Origin: Plazaster borealis
Lineage: Eukaryota > Echinodermata > Asteroidea > Forcipulatida > Labidiasteridae
Reading direction: 5' to 3'
Length of the DNA: 64,000 nucleotides
NCBI GenBank assembly: GCA_021014325.1
Contig: CM037462.1
Span: forward strand, 21,286,135-21,350,134
Every line of letters starts with the position of its first letter. Position 1 is the stretch's first letter. Below, in pieces: positions 1 through 13,700 of the stretch. A model generated the notes under the pieces. The model saw nothing but the letters and a program-made list of their open reading frames with translations. It did not search any database and had not been told where the DNA came from. The position numbers and the translations under genes are program-made.

Positions 1-1712
1 TTAAGGATAAAATATCTGCACCAATAATGCAAAATCTGGCAAGAAAAGACTGTTACCTTCAAACAAGTCACTGAAAATATATTTCTTGCTACACAGAGTA
101 CAGATTCAAATGCCTTATCACCCTTGTCTACGTACATTGAACAGTTTAGCATGGGGGATAACAATTGTATTGGTTTATTTTTGAAAGGTTGGCTGAAATG
201 CAATATCTGCATTCTCTGTATAATACACAGCTGCAAAGAAATAGGAAAAACCTTGCATTGTGTGAATAATTAAAATCACAATTCCAAACTGGAATAAAAA
301 AAGGGATACACTTTACACAACATTCACCTAAAAAATATTTACCTATTTGTAAGCATCTATTTAGTTTACAACTGGATACAACAATATTTACCTTAACCAA
401 AACGAAAATAAACAATTAAGCATCTCTTCAAGATACAACTGGTTTTTAAAATATTATTAAAAATTTCCATTGCAATGTCTATAAAGATAAATTATATACA
501 TATTATTTGCATATATTTTCATAATTTGCATATATTCATTCAGTATTTGCATGAGCACTTGCATATATTTGCATCTCATTTGCATAGTTTTAAATAACCA
601 AGCATGTACAGGCTGATTCTTTACACAACAGTGACGTAGATACAAAACAAGTTCTTGAAAAGATTCACTGGTAAACACAGTGAACAAATAAAGAGAATTC
701 AGCAAAATTTATCACGCCAAGTTTTGCTTTACAGCACAGAGCATTAATCTGCTCTCATATCTAACAGTGTTTTACAAAAGGAATTGCTCTTTGTTCTGTT
801 TGTAAACCACTCACGAACAAGTTAAATTTCATATGCAAAAGATGCATCATTTGTAACAATACAGTTCAAGTCAAAATAGTAAAAGGCAATATCATGAGCA
901 CGAACTACATGTTAGATATCAATATGTACAATGGCATCCAAAGTAAACAAACAAGTTGCCAAGTTTGGGTTCATTTCAAACCGAACCAGGGATAGTTTTC
1001 AGCGAGGAAGATCGCTAAAATAACTTAACAACATTCAACTTAATCACTTACGCACTAAAACAGGCCATAACCTGGGCCTTATTTATATAAGACTGCTTAA
1101 ACAGAGCATTTTGCTTAGCAATTTTCTGCTAAGGAACAGTGGTGTAACCAGCCACTTTCATTGGGGGGGGGGGGCAATTTAACGTATCAAACCATTCATT
1201 TGTACACTTTGTCAATCTCATTTGGGGGAGCAGGGGGGGGGGGCTCTGTTACACCACTGCTCAGCAAACTTTAGCAAAAAAACAATCAAAGCGACTACAT
1301 GTGGAATGGTATTTTGGCTGGTAACCTTATTTTAGTTAGCAAAATTCTTTCGTGCTTAGCGACTTTTTGTGCTTGAGTAGCTCTATGAAATTGGGCCTTC
1401 ATAAAGCTATTTAGCAGAAAACTGTACTCAGCAAATTTGTCTGCTGAGAAAATTTATGAGGGAACCAGTCACAAACAATATACATTACATGGGTTTTTGG
1501 CTGATAACCTATTTCTGCTAAGCACAATTTTTCTGTGCTAAGCAATTTTTTTCTGTCCTAACAGCTTGATGAAATTGGGCCTTGATCAGCAAGTGTCTTA
1601 CAATCGTTTTACAAACTGATACCCGCCAAGGCCAACGATCATCTTGAAGACCTCAAGTAAAAATGTTGATGGAAATGCTGATGCATATGACACAAACACC
1701 GCCCTCTATAGT
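1..1712 (-). other. Probable 3-prime UTR and downstream flank
   Basis: No coding exon is supportable here. The stretch just below the stop codon should be 3-prime UTR. A minus-strand AATAAA (plus TTTATT) lies near 174-179, but no cleavage site can be fixed by eye. The stretch 1070-1580 contains degraded foldback-element sequence (repeated ATGAAATTGGGCC ends) with two poly-G runs near 1165 and 1235. An octamer cluster lies at 505-585. Confidence 0.4.
505..585. promoter_or_regulatory. Cluster of five ATTTGCAT octamers
   Basis: Five perfect copies of ATTTGCAT (reverse complement ATGCAAAT, the POU/Oct octamer) start at 505, 524, 545, 567 and 578, with a near copy (CTTGCAT) between them. The surroundings are AT-rich, so some copies are expected by chance, but the density is high. 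The function is unproven. Confidence 0.35.
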
Positions 1713-1787
1713 CTATCTGAAGTTAGCATACGTCTCGTTCTCCTCCAAGTACTTCTTTAAGACTTCATAACAGAACAAGTATTGGTC
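1713..1787 (-). CDS. Exon 47: D2 C-terminus and stop codon
   Basis: This 75-bp exon encodes [20 protein letters not shown] and ANFR, then TAG at 1715-1713. The acceptor AG is at 1789-1788 and the D-Q-Y junction matches the D1 junction at exon 40. The tail after the last helix is short. Confidence 0.93.
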   Translation of the reverse strand, partial: DQYLFCYEVLKKYLEENETYANFR

Positions 1788-4700
1788 CTAGGGTAAAGAA
1801 GAACACAAATAACAATGTCTTGTGATCAATGGAATTGAACTTTCAGTCTCTCACTGAGGAAATCATTTATTAACCAAAACTTGCCACGAAACATGCTTAA
1901 CATTTATTTATCAAGTGATAATTTATCATAAACCACAAGGGAAACTAATTTGGGGTTGAACAAAGAACAGTTGACTTGAGCCAGATTTAAACCAATAACC
2001 TCCGGATTAACGTGCTGGTGCTGTACCAACTGAGCTATCTAGCCCTATATTGGCGGTCACCCTATTTTGTCAATATCTTTGTTTAGTGATGCTAGTCAGA
2101 AGCCATTCAACCTGTAACTGCCGTTTACGATACAACCTGGGCAGCGGCAGCAAAGGGATCACCTTTAAGGGGATGCGACTTTTTATTTATTTATCTATTC
2201 AAAATAACACTGCAACTTGACACATGGAGTTTTACATTATTGTACAGAATCACAGTTGTCTATTACAATAGAAAGGTTGATTTGACCGACGGTCAACTAA
2301 TATTTGGCTCCTCCCTTTTTGATCACTGTAACAAACAAGCCCCTCCCCATGCTCAAATCATGACTGTGATTAGTCAACAGGAACGGCTACCAATTTATCA
2401 GTATGATTGACAAGCCAAATGAGTGTTTGGCTCCTCCCATTTTCATCATTCTTAAACAAGCCCCTCCCACAAAACAGGCAATTAGAATGATCTATATAAC
2501 TGACAGGCAAATCTGTATTTGGACTCGCCCCTTTACATTATTAATAAGTAGGCCCCTCCCTGGTTACCATAGCAACTGAGTGATTGACATACCTGGCTCT
2601 CAACCATCAAATCTCGGTTTCTTCTCAGGTTCCTGACAGCATGGAAGATGTCGACAACTTTCTCTTCTTTCAGTTTCTTCAATGCGACCATCGAGGCACA
2701 GAAAATCCCACTCCGCGTCACTCCATCACTAAAAAAAAGAACGAAATATGACAACATGTCAAAACAAAACTGTTATTGATTGATGATAATCACAATAATA
2801 CATAATTTATTCAAATAAATAATTGTTTTCGAATAGACAACCGCAATAGACAATAAATTACAGTAAGAAAACATAAACATCAATATGTATGCAAGTATGA
2901 AATAATTCAAGGTATTACCCAATTAACATGTATAGATAAAAAAATAAAGATTATAAAACAGCGAACAGATACACAATTATAAAATAGAGAATATAGATAC
3001 ACAATTATAAAATATAGAATATAGGTACACAATTATAAAATAGAGAGTATAGATACACAATAAAAGTAGAAAATATAAATAAACGATTATCAAATAGAGA
3101 ATACAGATACATTACCATAAAGTAGAGAATATAGATACACAATTATAAAATAGATAATGTTTACAGCAAATATGAAAACAGAAAAGGAAAGAGAATAAAA
3201 ATCAATTAACTTGAGCTCGTTAAAAATAACACACACAGACAGTTGTACCGAAATGAAACAAAATACACTTGGAAAATAATCAAAATATACAACCAAGCAA
3301 GAAAAAAATACCATACACATGCTGAGCCTGGCATCTTCAATTACAGGAAAATAACAAGTTAAAATAGAATCTTACAAAAATTTGTTATTAAATATTCTGA
3401 CAAATTGTTCAATATGAAAGCAATGAGACTTCAAGGATACAGGAGGAGGGACGGCGGGGGTTCCTGAATCGGGGGAAGGGAATGTGGGTTGGGATAGGGA
3501 AGAGGATTTGGAAAGATCAGCAAGTGGGAGGGGTGTGGAAATGGAAGGGATGTGGAAGTGGGAGGGAAATGTAAAAGAGGGAGGGTGATGTGTAAGTTGG
3601 AGGATAATGGGAGGTAAAAAGGGTGATCGGAATGTCAATTAGGGGTAGGGTTTGGGAGGTAGGGTTTGGGAGGTAGGGTTTGGGAGGTAGGGTTTGGGAG
3701 GTAGGGTTTGGGAGGTAGGGTTTGGGAGGTAAGGGTTTGGGAGGTAGGGTTTGGGAGGTAGGGTTTGGGAGGTAGGGTTTGGGAGGTAGGGTTTGGGAGG
3801 TAGGGTTTGGGAGGTAGGGTTTGGGAGGTAGGGTTTGGGAGGTAGGGTTTGGGAGGTAGGGTTTGGGAGGTAGGGTTTGGGAGGTAGGGTTTGGGAGGTA
3901 GGGTTTGGGAGGTAGGGTCTGGGAGGTAGGGTTTGGGAGGTAGGGTTTGGGAGGTAGGGTTTGGGAGGTAGGGTTTGGGAGGTAGGGTTTGGGAGGTAGG
4001 GTTTGGGAGGTAGGGTCTGGGAGGTAGGGTCTGGGAGGTAGGGTTTGGGAGGTAGGGTTTGGGAGGTAGGGTTTGGGAGGTAGGGTTTGGGAGGTAAGGG
4101 TTTGGGAGGTAGGGTTTGGGAGGTAGGGTTTGGGAGGTAGGGTTTGGGAGGTAGGGTTTGGGAGGTAGGGTTTGGGAGGTAGGGTTTGGGAGGTAGGGTT
4201 TGGGAGGTAGGGTCTGGGAGGTAGGGTTTGGGAGGTAGGGTTTGGGAGGTAGGGTTTGGGAGGTAGGGTTTGGGAGGTAGGGTTTGGGAGGTAGGGTTTG
4301 GGAGGTAGGGTTTGGGAGGTAGGGTTTGGGAGGTAGGGTTTGGGAGGTAGGGTTTGGGAGGTAGGGTTTGGGAGGTAGGGTTTGGGAGGTAGGGTTTGGG
4401 AGGTAGGGTTTGGGAGGTAGGGTTTGGGAGGTAGGGTTTGGGAGGTAGGGTTTGGGAGGTAGGGTTTGGGAGGTAGGGTTTGGGAGGTAGGGTTTGGGAG
4501 GTAGGGTTTGGGAGGTAGGGTTTGGGAGGTAGGGTTTGGGAGGTAGGGTTTGGGAGGTAGGGTTTGGGAGGTAGGGTTTGGGAGGTAGGGTCTGGGAGGT
4601 AGGGTTTGGGAGGTAGGGTAGACTAGAGAGAGAGATATTTCTTATTGACTACTTACAGACAGTGCACAGCAGTACGACCTTCACCTCCACTCTGACGTTG

Positions 4701-7700
4701 ACCTTGCTCTACAAGCTCCAAGAAGCAGACAAATGGTGAGATACTCTCTGGGAATTCCTCATCTTCCTTCCACTTCTTGAACTCAAAGTGGTGAATAGTA
4801 CGAGGTTTCTCAGACTAAAAAACCCAAAAACACAGCAACAAAATAAAATGTAACATCTCAATTCTTAGCCGGGAAAATCTTTTCGAATAACTCAGCTCTT
4901 TGTAGATGTCAAAGGTCAACTGACACAAAAAGCATGATACAAACCAAAGACAATTACTTACTCATTTATTTACAGTATGAAAAATAATAATAATAATTTA
5001 AAACAAGATGGTGTAGTGGAAAGAAAGGCATACAGTTAACAGTGGTTCAGACAGAAGTTTTAAACACAAAGATTCAAGTTGGCATTTCTCATCATAGCTT
5101 TGGCCACCCGTCAACTGCCAACCTAAATGGTTTTAGACAAAACAAACACAGCTAGTGTATAAAAATTCTACAAAATCAGTCAAAATTTACGGTGAAATCA
5201 ATTTTTTAACGGCAAGCATTTTTGATGCAATACTTTTGAGAAATGTGTATCTTCTAGGATTGTATTGATAACACCAACCCAAGTAGCTGATTCTACAGTG
5301 ATTTTTAGCTGGTACTTACAATCTTGTTGGTGTTCTTTAGTTTGAAGGTCCTGGCTATGGTATGGTTAAAGTCCTTACAGTCTCTCAGCTGGAGCTCGAA
5401 GATTCCAAGTGCTGCCGTCTCCTCAGGGTCGTCCAGCCAGTAAGGCTGTAACGTCTTGAGAATGAAATAGTTTAATCAATCTTTAGTGAGGGTCACAGTG
5501 GTACTTGTTTTCAACAGTAACGTACAATGTTTGAACCTTATTAATGTCTCGCTGTAGAAGCCTGTAAAGGCATTCCAATGTGGCAAAACTTCCTTTTCCT
5601 TCACCTCTTATGGTTCAAATTGAAACTCTACATTCATTCATTCATTCATTCATATAACATTTATTTCCATATCACAGAAAGACGAAAATACAGAAGTACA
5701 TGCAGGAAATAGACAATTATATTAAGTAAACTAACAAAAGAGGCATACAAAATGGCCATATAATAAACAAGAACTTAAAGAGGAAGTGATATGGGGGCAA
5801 ATCCCGAAAAGCAGAGCTTGAGGAGGGATGCCTTACAGGACAGAAAGACAGACAAACAAGCGGACAACAAAAATACAAAAATGAGCACAAAATAAATAAA
5901 TGATTGTGTAGAGCAGGGGTTGGTAAAAAGAGAGAAAAAAAGACCAAGAAGGAAAATATTTAAGTGAGAATAAACGAAATAATGTACATATTAATGGGAA
6001 TTAGGAAAACCGGTGGTCTAATAGAACTAAGTGAAAAGACATAGCAAGGAAAACATAGGAAACTAAGTCATGACTCTGATTGTAATGTTTTTAATGTTTT
6101 AATGTTTTTACTGTGTGCGAGCATTTGAATTACCCTTTTTGGGATATAATAAAGATTAATTGAATTGAATTGAATTGAATTGCCTAGAAACTAATTCACA
6201 ATGAGCACTTTTCTTTCACTTCCAAGATCTCTGGTAAGCTTATCTGCCTTTTGCTTTGCTTACCGTTTGCAGTGTTTATGAAATAGAAACTGTGTTAAGG
6301 GTTGCTCTGTAAGCAGAAAACATCTGCTAAGCTTACAGGCTTTTGTGAAATTCGGCACAGGTCGAACACAAATTCTTCCTGACATTTAAGAAAAATCCTG
6401 ATTCTTTTTTACCTCATCTTCAGGTCCTTCGATCTCATTCAACATGACGATAACCCTGGCGTTATAATCATAGATCATTCGCCAGAAGTCAACGACGGTG
6501 TTTGGGAGAGGGCTCTGGGTGGCCAGGAATCCATCCTTCTTCTTGTACGCCTGAAACAGTTTAAAAAAGAATTGTCAAACCAAAGTTCAAGTTTGTGGAA
6601 TCATTTTGTTCCTTCTTTTGTGGACTCCTTTTGTCACCGGCGGTCTAGCAGTTTAGATGTTACTTACTAAAATAAGATAAGTTGAGATACTCTACTCAAA
6701 AAGCTTTGAAAGTGTTCAAATAAATGTTTTAAATGTGGTTCCAAATGACTGTGCAACGTGTGATGAGGTGACATAGTGTGTGTTTGTCAAATTTGACAAA
6801 TATTTTAGTTATCAATAAACCTTTTGTAAAGGATTCAGACTTGCTTGTTGTCACCCTACTCTAGAATGCAGGGCTCCTGGGTTCAAATCCCACCCAAGAA
6901 GCTTGCAGATTTTTCTTCCATGGAACTTGGAAGGCGCCGAGTGCTTCTCACATATCGGAGTGAGGGTAAAACCAAAATAAGATTCTTTATTCCCGATGAT
7001 CTAATACTTACATCAATAAATGAGGCGTTGATGTAGTTTGTGCTGTTGTCATCTTCACCAGGTGACATGAGGTAAGGACGACACTTATCGACTGAAATAG
7101 GAACATGAAAACCGATTATTCATAGAACCAACAACAAATGTACACAGCAAATGACTTTAACCATATCAAGTAATAAACCACATGGGAAACTGACCCGGTA
7201 AATTTTAAAATAATATTTAGGTTGAACAAAGAAAATATGACTAGAGCGGTACTTGAACCTTTGTATTAACGTACTGGCGCTCTACCAACTGAGCTATCTA
7301 CCAACTGAGCTATCTAACTTTAAAGGCACTGAACACGTTTGGAAATTGTACCAGTGTTCTCACTTGGTGTATCCCAACATATGCATAAAATAACAAGCCT
7401 GTGAAAATTTGGGCTACGGCTTTACGACACATCCGAGGGACGCAGCAATAATGGTTAAGTGTCTTGCTTAAACACCAGAGCTTGAGTCCGGTGCTCTTAT
7501 CCGCTCGGCCACGACAGGCCACTCATGATTCATTAGCTTAACGCTTCATTGTCAATGACTTACGTGGTATGCAATCATTGAATCGATTCTTGGTCACGTT
7601 CATCTCATTCCTTCCACCATGACAGTTGTCATCGCTCGGAGCAACAGACATCGTATCTAAGACCTGGAACAAGTTGGAAAAAGTTTCAATCCGGAAAAAA

Positions 7701-10700
7701 ATACACCATCAAGAACAAGTAAAGGGGGGGTTATTTCTCTTCCCAGGGCAAAATGTCACAGAGCTGCTCAAGCTAAAAATAGTGACTAACAATTTTCTGC
7801 TTATAGAACAATGGCATCATAAATAGTATATAGGACATGGTATTTATGCTGGTAACCTTTTTTTGGTAAGCAAATTATTTTCAGCTTAGCAGGGAAGGTG
7901 ACAGCATAGTGATGTACATGTACTTTCACTCAACCAAAAAGGCAAAAGTCAAGGTAATGTCCTGCAATGAGATTTTCCAATATTTCTAAAACAAAACCAA
8001 ATATCTGCTTGGTGTCATTTTCTAGACAAATTTGCAAAAAAAGGTGTCAAAAAAAAGCAACACTATTAACCCTTTCATGGTCCATTTATTTTAGTGATAA
8101 ATTGATCATACGGACACATTACTTGTTTACTCATTTTTTTGCAAACGGCGACCCTTTAAAAACGGTCGCAATAGCACCCTCAAAAGTCCTCTTTCTAATT
8201 TTGAAAACTGTGTGGCCGTGCTATCTTTATTTTGAAGGGACTGAAACCGGTCGGCGCATGAAAGAGTTAACTTTGGTGATGATTATACATTGATGAATGG
8301 TATGAAAAAGGTTAATGGTTCGAGTTTTCAGCATGACTGGTACTTACTCTAAAATGCTCTTCAACATATGTGTTACCAGTGAGCGGGTTACGATCGTGCA
8401 GCGCTGTGTACTGTGTTGGAAATGTTTCTGCTTCCATCACGGTTTCCCCACACAGCAATGTCTCCACTAGAACCTCAAAGATGAACATGTACTGATCCTA
8501 AATAAGAGAAAACAATAAGTAATAACTCAGTGAAAGTCCTACAAGAAGTGCCGTAAGTGATGTTTGAAGCTTTGCAAGCTGTGGATCATAAGAAAAACTA
8601 TTGTGGTAATCTTGCGGGTAAATTTTTGTGTAAATCTCTTTTTGAGGAGTGTTGGCTCTGAAAAGACCTGGAGTGTTCTTTACATTTTTGAGCAGTATAC
8701 TCTGCTCGTCTTCAGGAGAAAGACGAGCAGAAGACAAGTAGGGTATACTGTTTGAAACTTCGAGACCACAGGGGTACTTCTCAGAGCAAACACTTCTCTC
8801 AAAAGGAAGATGATGAGTTTTGAAAACAAGTGCCAGACTATTACACCACCCTACCCCTCAGTTTGTATAATAATTAAACAAAAAGTGGATATTTCAAGGT
8901 TGCAGTTGCTCATATTAGGCATTTGTTGAACAAAATATCTTACCATCGTTTGAACCATCTTCATTCTATGTTTCCTCATTTGGTAGACAAAGTCAATAAC
9001 GTTGATCTGTTTCTCCTCGGCCACCATATTCAACATGGCGTCTACTGTGATGAAGGTGCCTGTACGCCCCACACCCGCACTGTAGGTTCATAAGTATATA
9101 GATTATTTGATACAACGGTCAGAACAAAACAAAAAATTAAATGAAGAGACATTGAAATAAAAAATACAAAAGTTTGTAGAGTGGCTTTTGGGTATTGATA
9201 AGGGAAAAATATAATTAAAAAAATGCTGATTTGGGAGATTGGTGACTCTGGGGTTAAAAACAGCAGAGTGTAGTTTTTGTGGCCAAGTTTTAAAAATGAA
9301 GCATCGGTGTCCTTATGCAGACATTTAACCATAATTTGTGGCGTGTCGTGGCCAAGCGGTCTAGTTCACCGGACCCAAGCTCCGGTGTTGTAAGCAGCAG
9401 AGTGTGGGTTCGACTCCTGGTCGTGACTAGGGGAGTATAGAGACCTCTGGAGAACGATAAATGAACTGCAATGAACTACGAATGTACCTGCAATGTACAA
9501 CCATTGGGCTGGGCTTGTTGTCATCCTCGTTCTGTTTGACTTCATGAATGAACTTCATGAGGGGTGCTGGGGAGTCTGGTAGACCCATGTCTGGCCAGGA
9601 GGTGTAGTGAAACTGCTTGATTTCACGAGGTATGTCCTCATCGATCTACAGAGGAGAGACGATGGTAGGGGTAAGGGTTTGAAAGGATCGGAGGTACAGG
9701 TGGGGTGGGGGTGGATTTGGGTGAAGTGGGTTAGGGGTAGGATAGGGGAGGGGTGGGTTAGAAGGAAGGGTGGGTTTGGTGGTGGATTTGGGTGAAGTGG
9801 GTTAGGGGTAGGATAGGGGAGGGGTGGGTTAGAAGGAAGGGTGGGTTTGGTGGTGGATTTGGGTGAAGTGGGTTAGGGGTAGGATAGGGGAGGGGTAGGA
9901 TAGGAAGAAGGAAGGGAAGGGTGGGTTGAGTTAGAAGGAAGAAGGTGGACCAGGAAGGATAGAATAGGGGTTGGGGAAGGGTACGTTTAAGGGAAGAATC
10001 GGGTTGGTTGAAGGATATAGAAGAGAGAGAGAAACCTCAACATTTCAAATAATCACAAATAATAACAAAAACTACAATGTGATTCACATGCAAAGTCTGA
10101 ATCTCGTTTTAGGTCGGGAATCCATGTGAATATTGTTTGTAGTGCATTGTAGTGTGTAAAACTGAAAATATACGTTAGGCAACGAGCACACTTCCGGTTA
10201 TGTGTTTTATGTAATTGGTTAAAAGCGATACCGGGTCATGCACATTGTAGATGAGACTCACATTAACGTTTGAGATCACAAATGAGCGTTCCGTAAAATC
10301 CTTCTTAACTTTCTCCGAGACAAGTTTCACGACGATGTCACCATAGATATGCTGTTCATCTGGCCAGTACTGTACACACTTTTTCTGAAAAACAAAAAAC
10401 AAAAACTTTGCAAATGGGAGGATGAAACCTAGACGGCCTCTCAAACACCATGGTCAAGATCCTGATGGATGACAAACTCATGACAGTGTGGGACAAGTGG
10501 CGTGCCCGTGAAAGCTGCAGTCGATCTGGGCCTAATTTCATAGAGCTGGTAATGTTGCTCAGCAACTTTCTGCTATTAAGCAAAAATACGCAGGATACCA
10601 CTCACATATGGTACATTGGACAATGGTATTTTGGCTGGTAACCTTATTTTGGTAAGCAGTATTTAGCTGTGCTTAGCTACTTTTTGTGCTTAAGCAGCTC

Positions 10701-13700
10701 TATGAAATTGGGGCCTGATGATGTCATGTTGAAGGAAGGTAGAATTCTGTGGAAAAAATTGACAAAATCGTAAACAAAAAATTGAGATCTTTCGGGCAAA
10801 TGAGTATGATTTGTTACCTTTGCATTTTCAACGAGATTGGTGAGCATGACGACAATCAAGACTTCTTGCTCCCAAACCATTCGCCAGAAATCAGGGCTAG
10901 AGGATTTATTGGGCCCTGAAAGACAAAGATGTGAAAATAGCGTGAATTCGGAACAATGATCTCGTTTTGCATCTATGTTCTTATAATTTGAGATATTCAT
11001 CATGATGCAACCATTTTAGTCTTTGTATGCATTCAATACAATGTAACCAAATAGAGGCTTGCAGGACAAAATAGTCAGGTCTCTTTTAAAGAAATGGCAA
11101 TTTGAACTTTCATTATCATTGTATACACAGGGTACCTGACAATAGATTCAGACTATTTATAGACAATTTTGGAAACCACAGTTAGGCTTGGGCTCTGGCT
11201 TAAAAGTGAACGCTGGTAAAACTAAGTCATGGCACATTTTGATTATTTTACTGTTTTCTCCAAAGTGCAATACCCGAGGATTAAAGTTCTTGATATCCTA
11301 GACTTGACCATTCCACATTATTGCATAAATCAAGAAATTGTGATTCAGTAACTAGACAACAGCACTTATTCTAGTCATTGTGAAACCAGCGGTTAGCTTG
11401 GTAGGATGCAAACTCACAACCTTAAAATGCAAGTCCTGCAGTCCAACCACTGGACCAAAAGGTACAACAAAATAAATAAAAAGACTCTAGAATAAATGAA
11501 TTCGACTATAGTGTTTACCTTGTGTAGCAATGTAGGCATTTTTTCTCTGGTAGCCCTGGAGGTAAATACAAAATAAGAGAAAATGTCATGATAACTTTTT
11601 CAAATAATTCTGAAGTGGTTTACTTTCATTTGTTGCTCAAGTTGACCTGCTAAAACCTTTGCATTGCTCATTCATTATGCAAAGGTCAAAGGTGAAAATG
11701 AAATGTACAGAGTTGTTCAGTTGGAGCTTTGACAAGATACTTGTGGCAACTTTAAAGGTATTATACAGGATTGGTAGAGCTGACAAAATAGTCGCACACA
11801 GTTTTCATGTTTTGTGGGATCAACTATATACATGAAATAACAAACCTATGTAATTTGGACTTTCTCCGTAGTGTGAGTCAGGAGAAAATAGTGAAAAACC
11901 ATGAACAATTTTCAGCATGTAAATACATTGTCCTTAATTTTGATTTTAAAAACTGAAATCAGCTGTTGTGTTTTTTCAGGTTTTCAGAAAGTTTTCTTGA
12001 ATATAATGACTTCATTTCAGAGGAAAATATTTTACAGAAAACTTGGTTCTAGTATTAACTTCATAATCAGTAAGCTTTTATGTTTTTTATCCTTACCAAT
12101 CCTGTATAATACATTGAAGTTTGTTGTTTAATTATCTATAGTTATTAGGTGTTTGCTTACGTCGATGTAGGAGGCGTTTATGTAATCAGTGTCCTGAACG
12201 TCGTTTATCACGTCAAGAAGAACACGAGTGCGGTCATCTAGAAAAATAAACAAACAAGTCACGTTCAAAATATGTATATTCAATCAATCAATCAATCAAT
12301 TTATATAGCGCCAAAATCAACAAAAAAATTTCAAAGGCGATAAAGACAGCTACATGAAATTAATTACAAACACTTGTTGAAAAAGATAACATTTAAGCAG
12401 TTTCTTGAAAATATGAATAGTCTGAGCATATTTGATGTGATTTGGAAGAGTGTTCCATTCTTTCAGTCCATAGCAGGAGAGTGAGCGAGCTGCAAATGGC
12501 ACAGCATGGGTTCTGGGAACGATAAACTGAGGAGAAGATGTAGAGGATCTAAGCTGTCTGCGTGGTAGTTTGCTGTGTAGATTTTGTTCTTTAAGAACTT
12601 GTCTTGTAAATTTGTCAATATCCATCTTCGGGGTGCCAGTCAGAAGCCATTCAACCTGTAACTGCCAATATTTATAGGTGTCACACAGTCATTGAGTTTG
12701 ACTTACATGGGATGATATTGGCGTATCGGTTCTTGCACCTTTGTTCTTCTTTCTGAGCCACATCAGAGGAGTACAACTGTTCATCAGGTAAACTCTAAAA
12801 CAGCCAAAAATAAAATAATTCAGGACTCAAGATTCTTAACACGCAAACTTCAACAACTGAAGTCAACTTGGAGGAGAGAATAATTATATTTTTATTTATT
12901 TATTTATTAATTCTGGTTGTGAAGCAAAAGACTCTCAGAAAAGCGAACTTAATCACTATACTAGCCAAGAACCAAACGGAGAGATTACAAAGAAGGAAAA
13001 TTCACAAGTCCATTGGACCTTTTTCATATTGTCACAATTTGCCATGTTCCCTGTATCCAATAGAGATAATACATACAGATTCTCATTTTACCAAAACGGG
13101 GGTCAGACTATTTTGCCATTCAAGTCTTACTACGATTATATTGGTCTTATCTATTTTTTTCGATTAAATCTTTCTGGTAATGAAACCAAGGGATTCTCAA
13201 AAGCTACTAGCACGGTGACCCCTAAGCCTTGAGATACCTGTGTAAAGAGAAGATGAAGAAATGTCAGTTTAGATGTGGGAGGAAAACCCTGAATAGGGAA
13301 ACCCACAGAAACAGGTAGGGAACTGAAACCCAATCCACATGCAAGGCTCTTAACTAGAGTGAGTTCACTAAGGTAAAATGCAGGGAAAGAAACCACTCAG
13401 CCATTCTGGACCCAATCTCATGGCACTGCTTACTGCAAACCCAATCCACATGGAAGGCTCTTAACTAGAGTGAGTTCACTGAGGTAACATGCAGGGAAAG
13501 AAACCACTCAGCCATTCTGGACCCAATCTCATGGCACTGCTTACTGCAAACCCAATCCACATGGAAGGCTCCGGGCTGAGGTGGGATTTCGAACCGGAGT
13601 CCACATAGGGGAAAGGCAGACAAGATAAGCCTGATCCCCCTTATGCTTATGATCCTCTTATGGACACAGTACAAAGTGAATCAAATGGGGGATTTGAGAG

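Noticed and set aside
3645..4618. True telomere array or interstitial telomere
   Set aside because: The unit is 14 bp (GTAGGGTTTGGGAG), not TTAGGG, and the array sits between two exons of one gene.
7626..8293. Plus-strand small genes
   Set aside because: These frames overlap exon 41 antisense or intron repeats and show no family motif.
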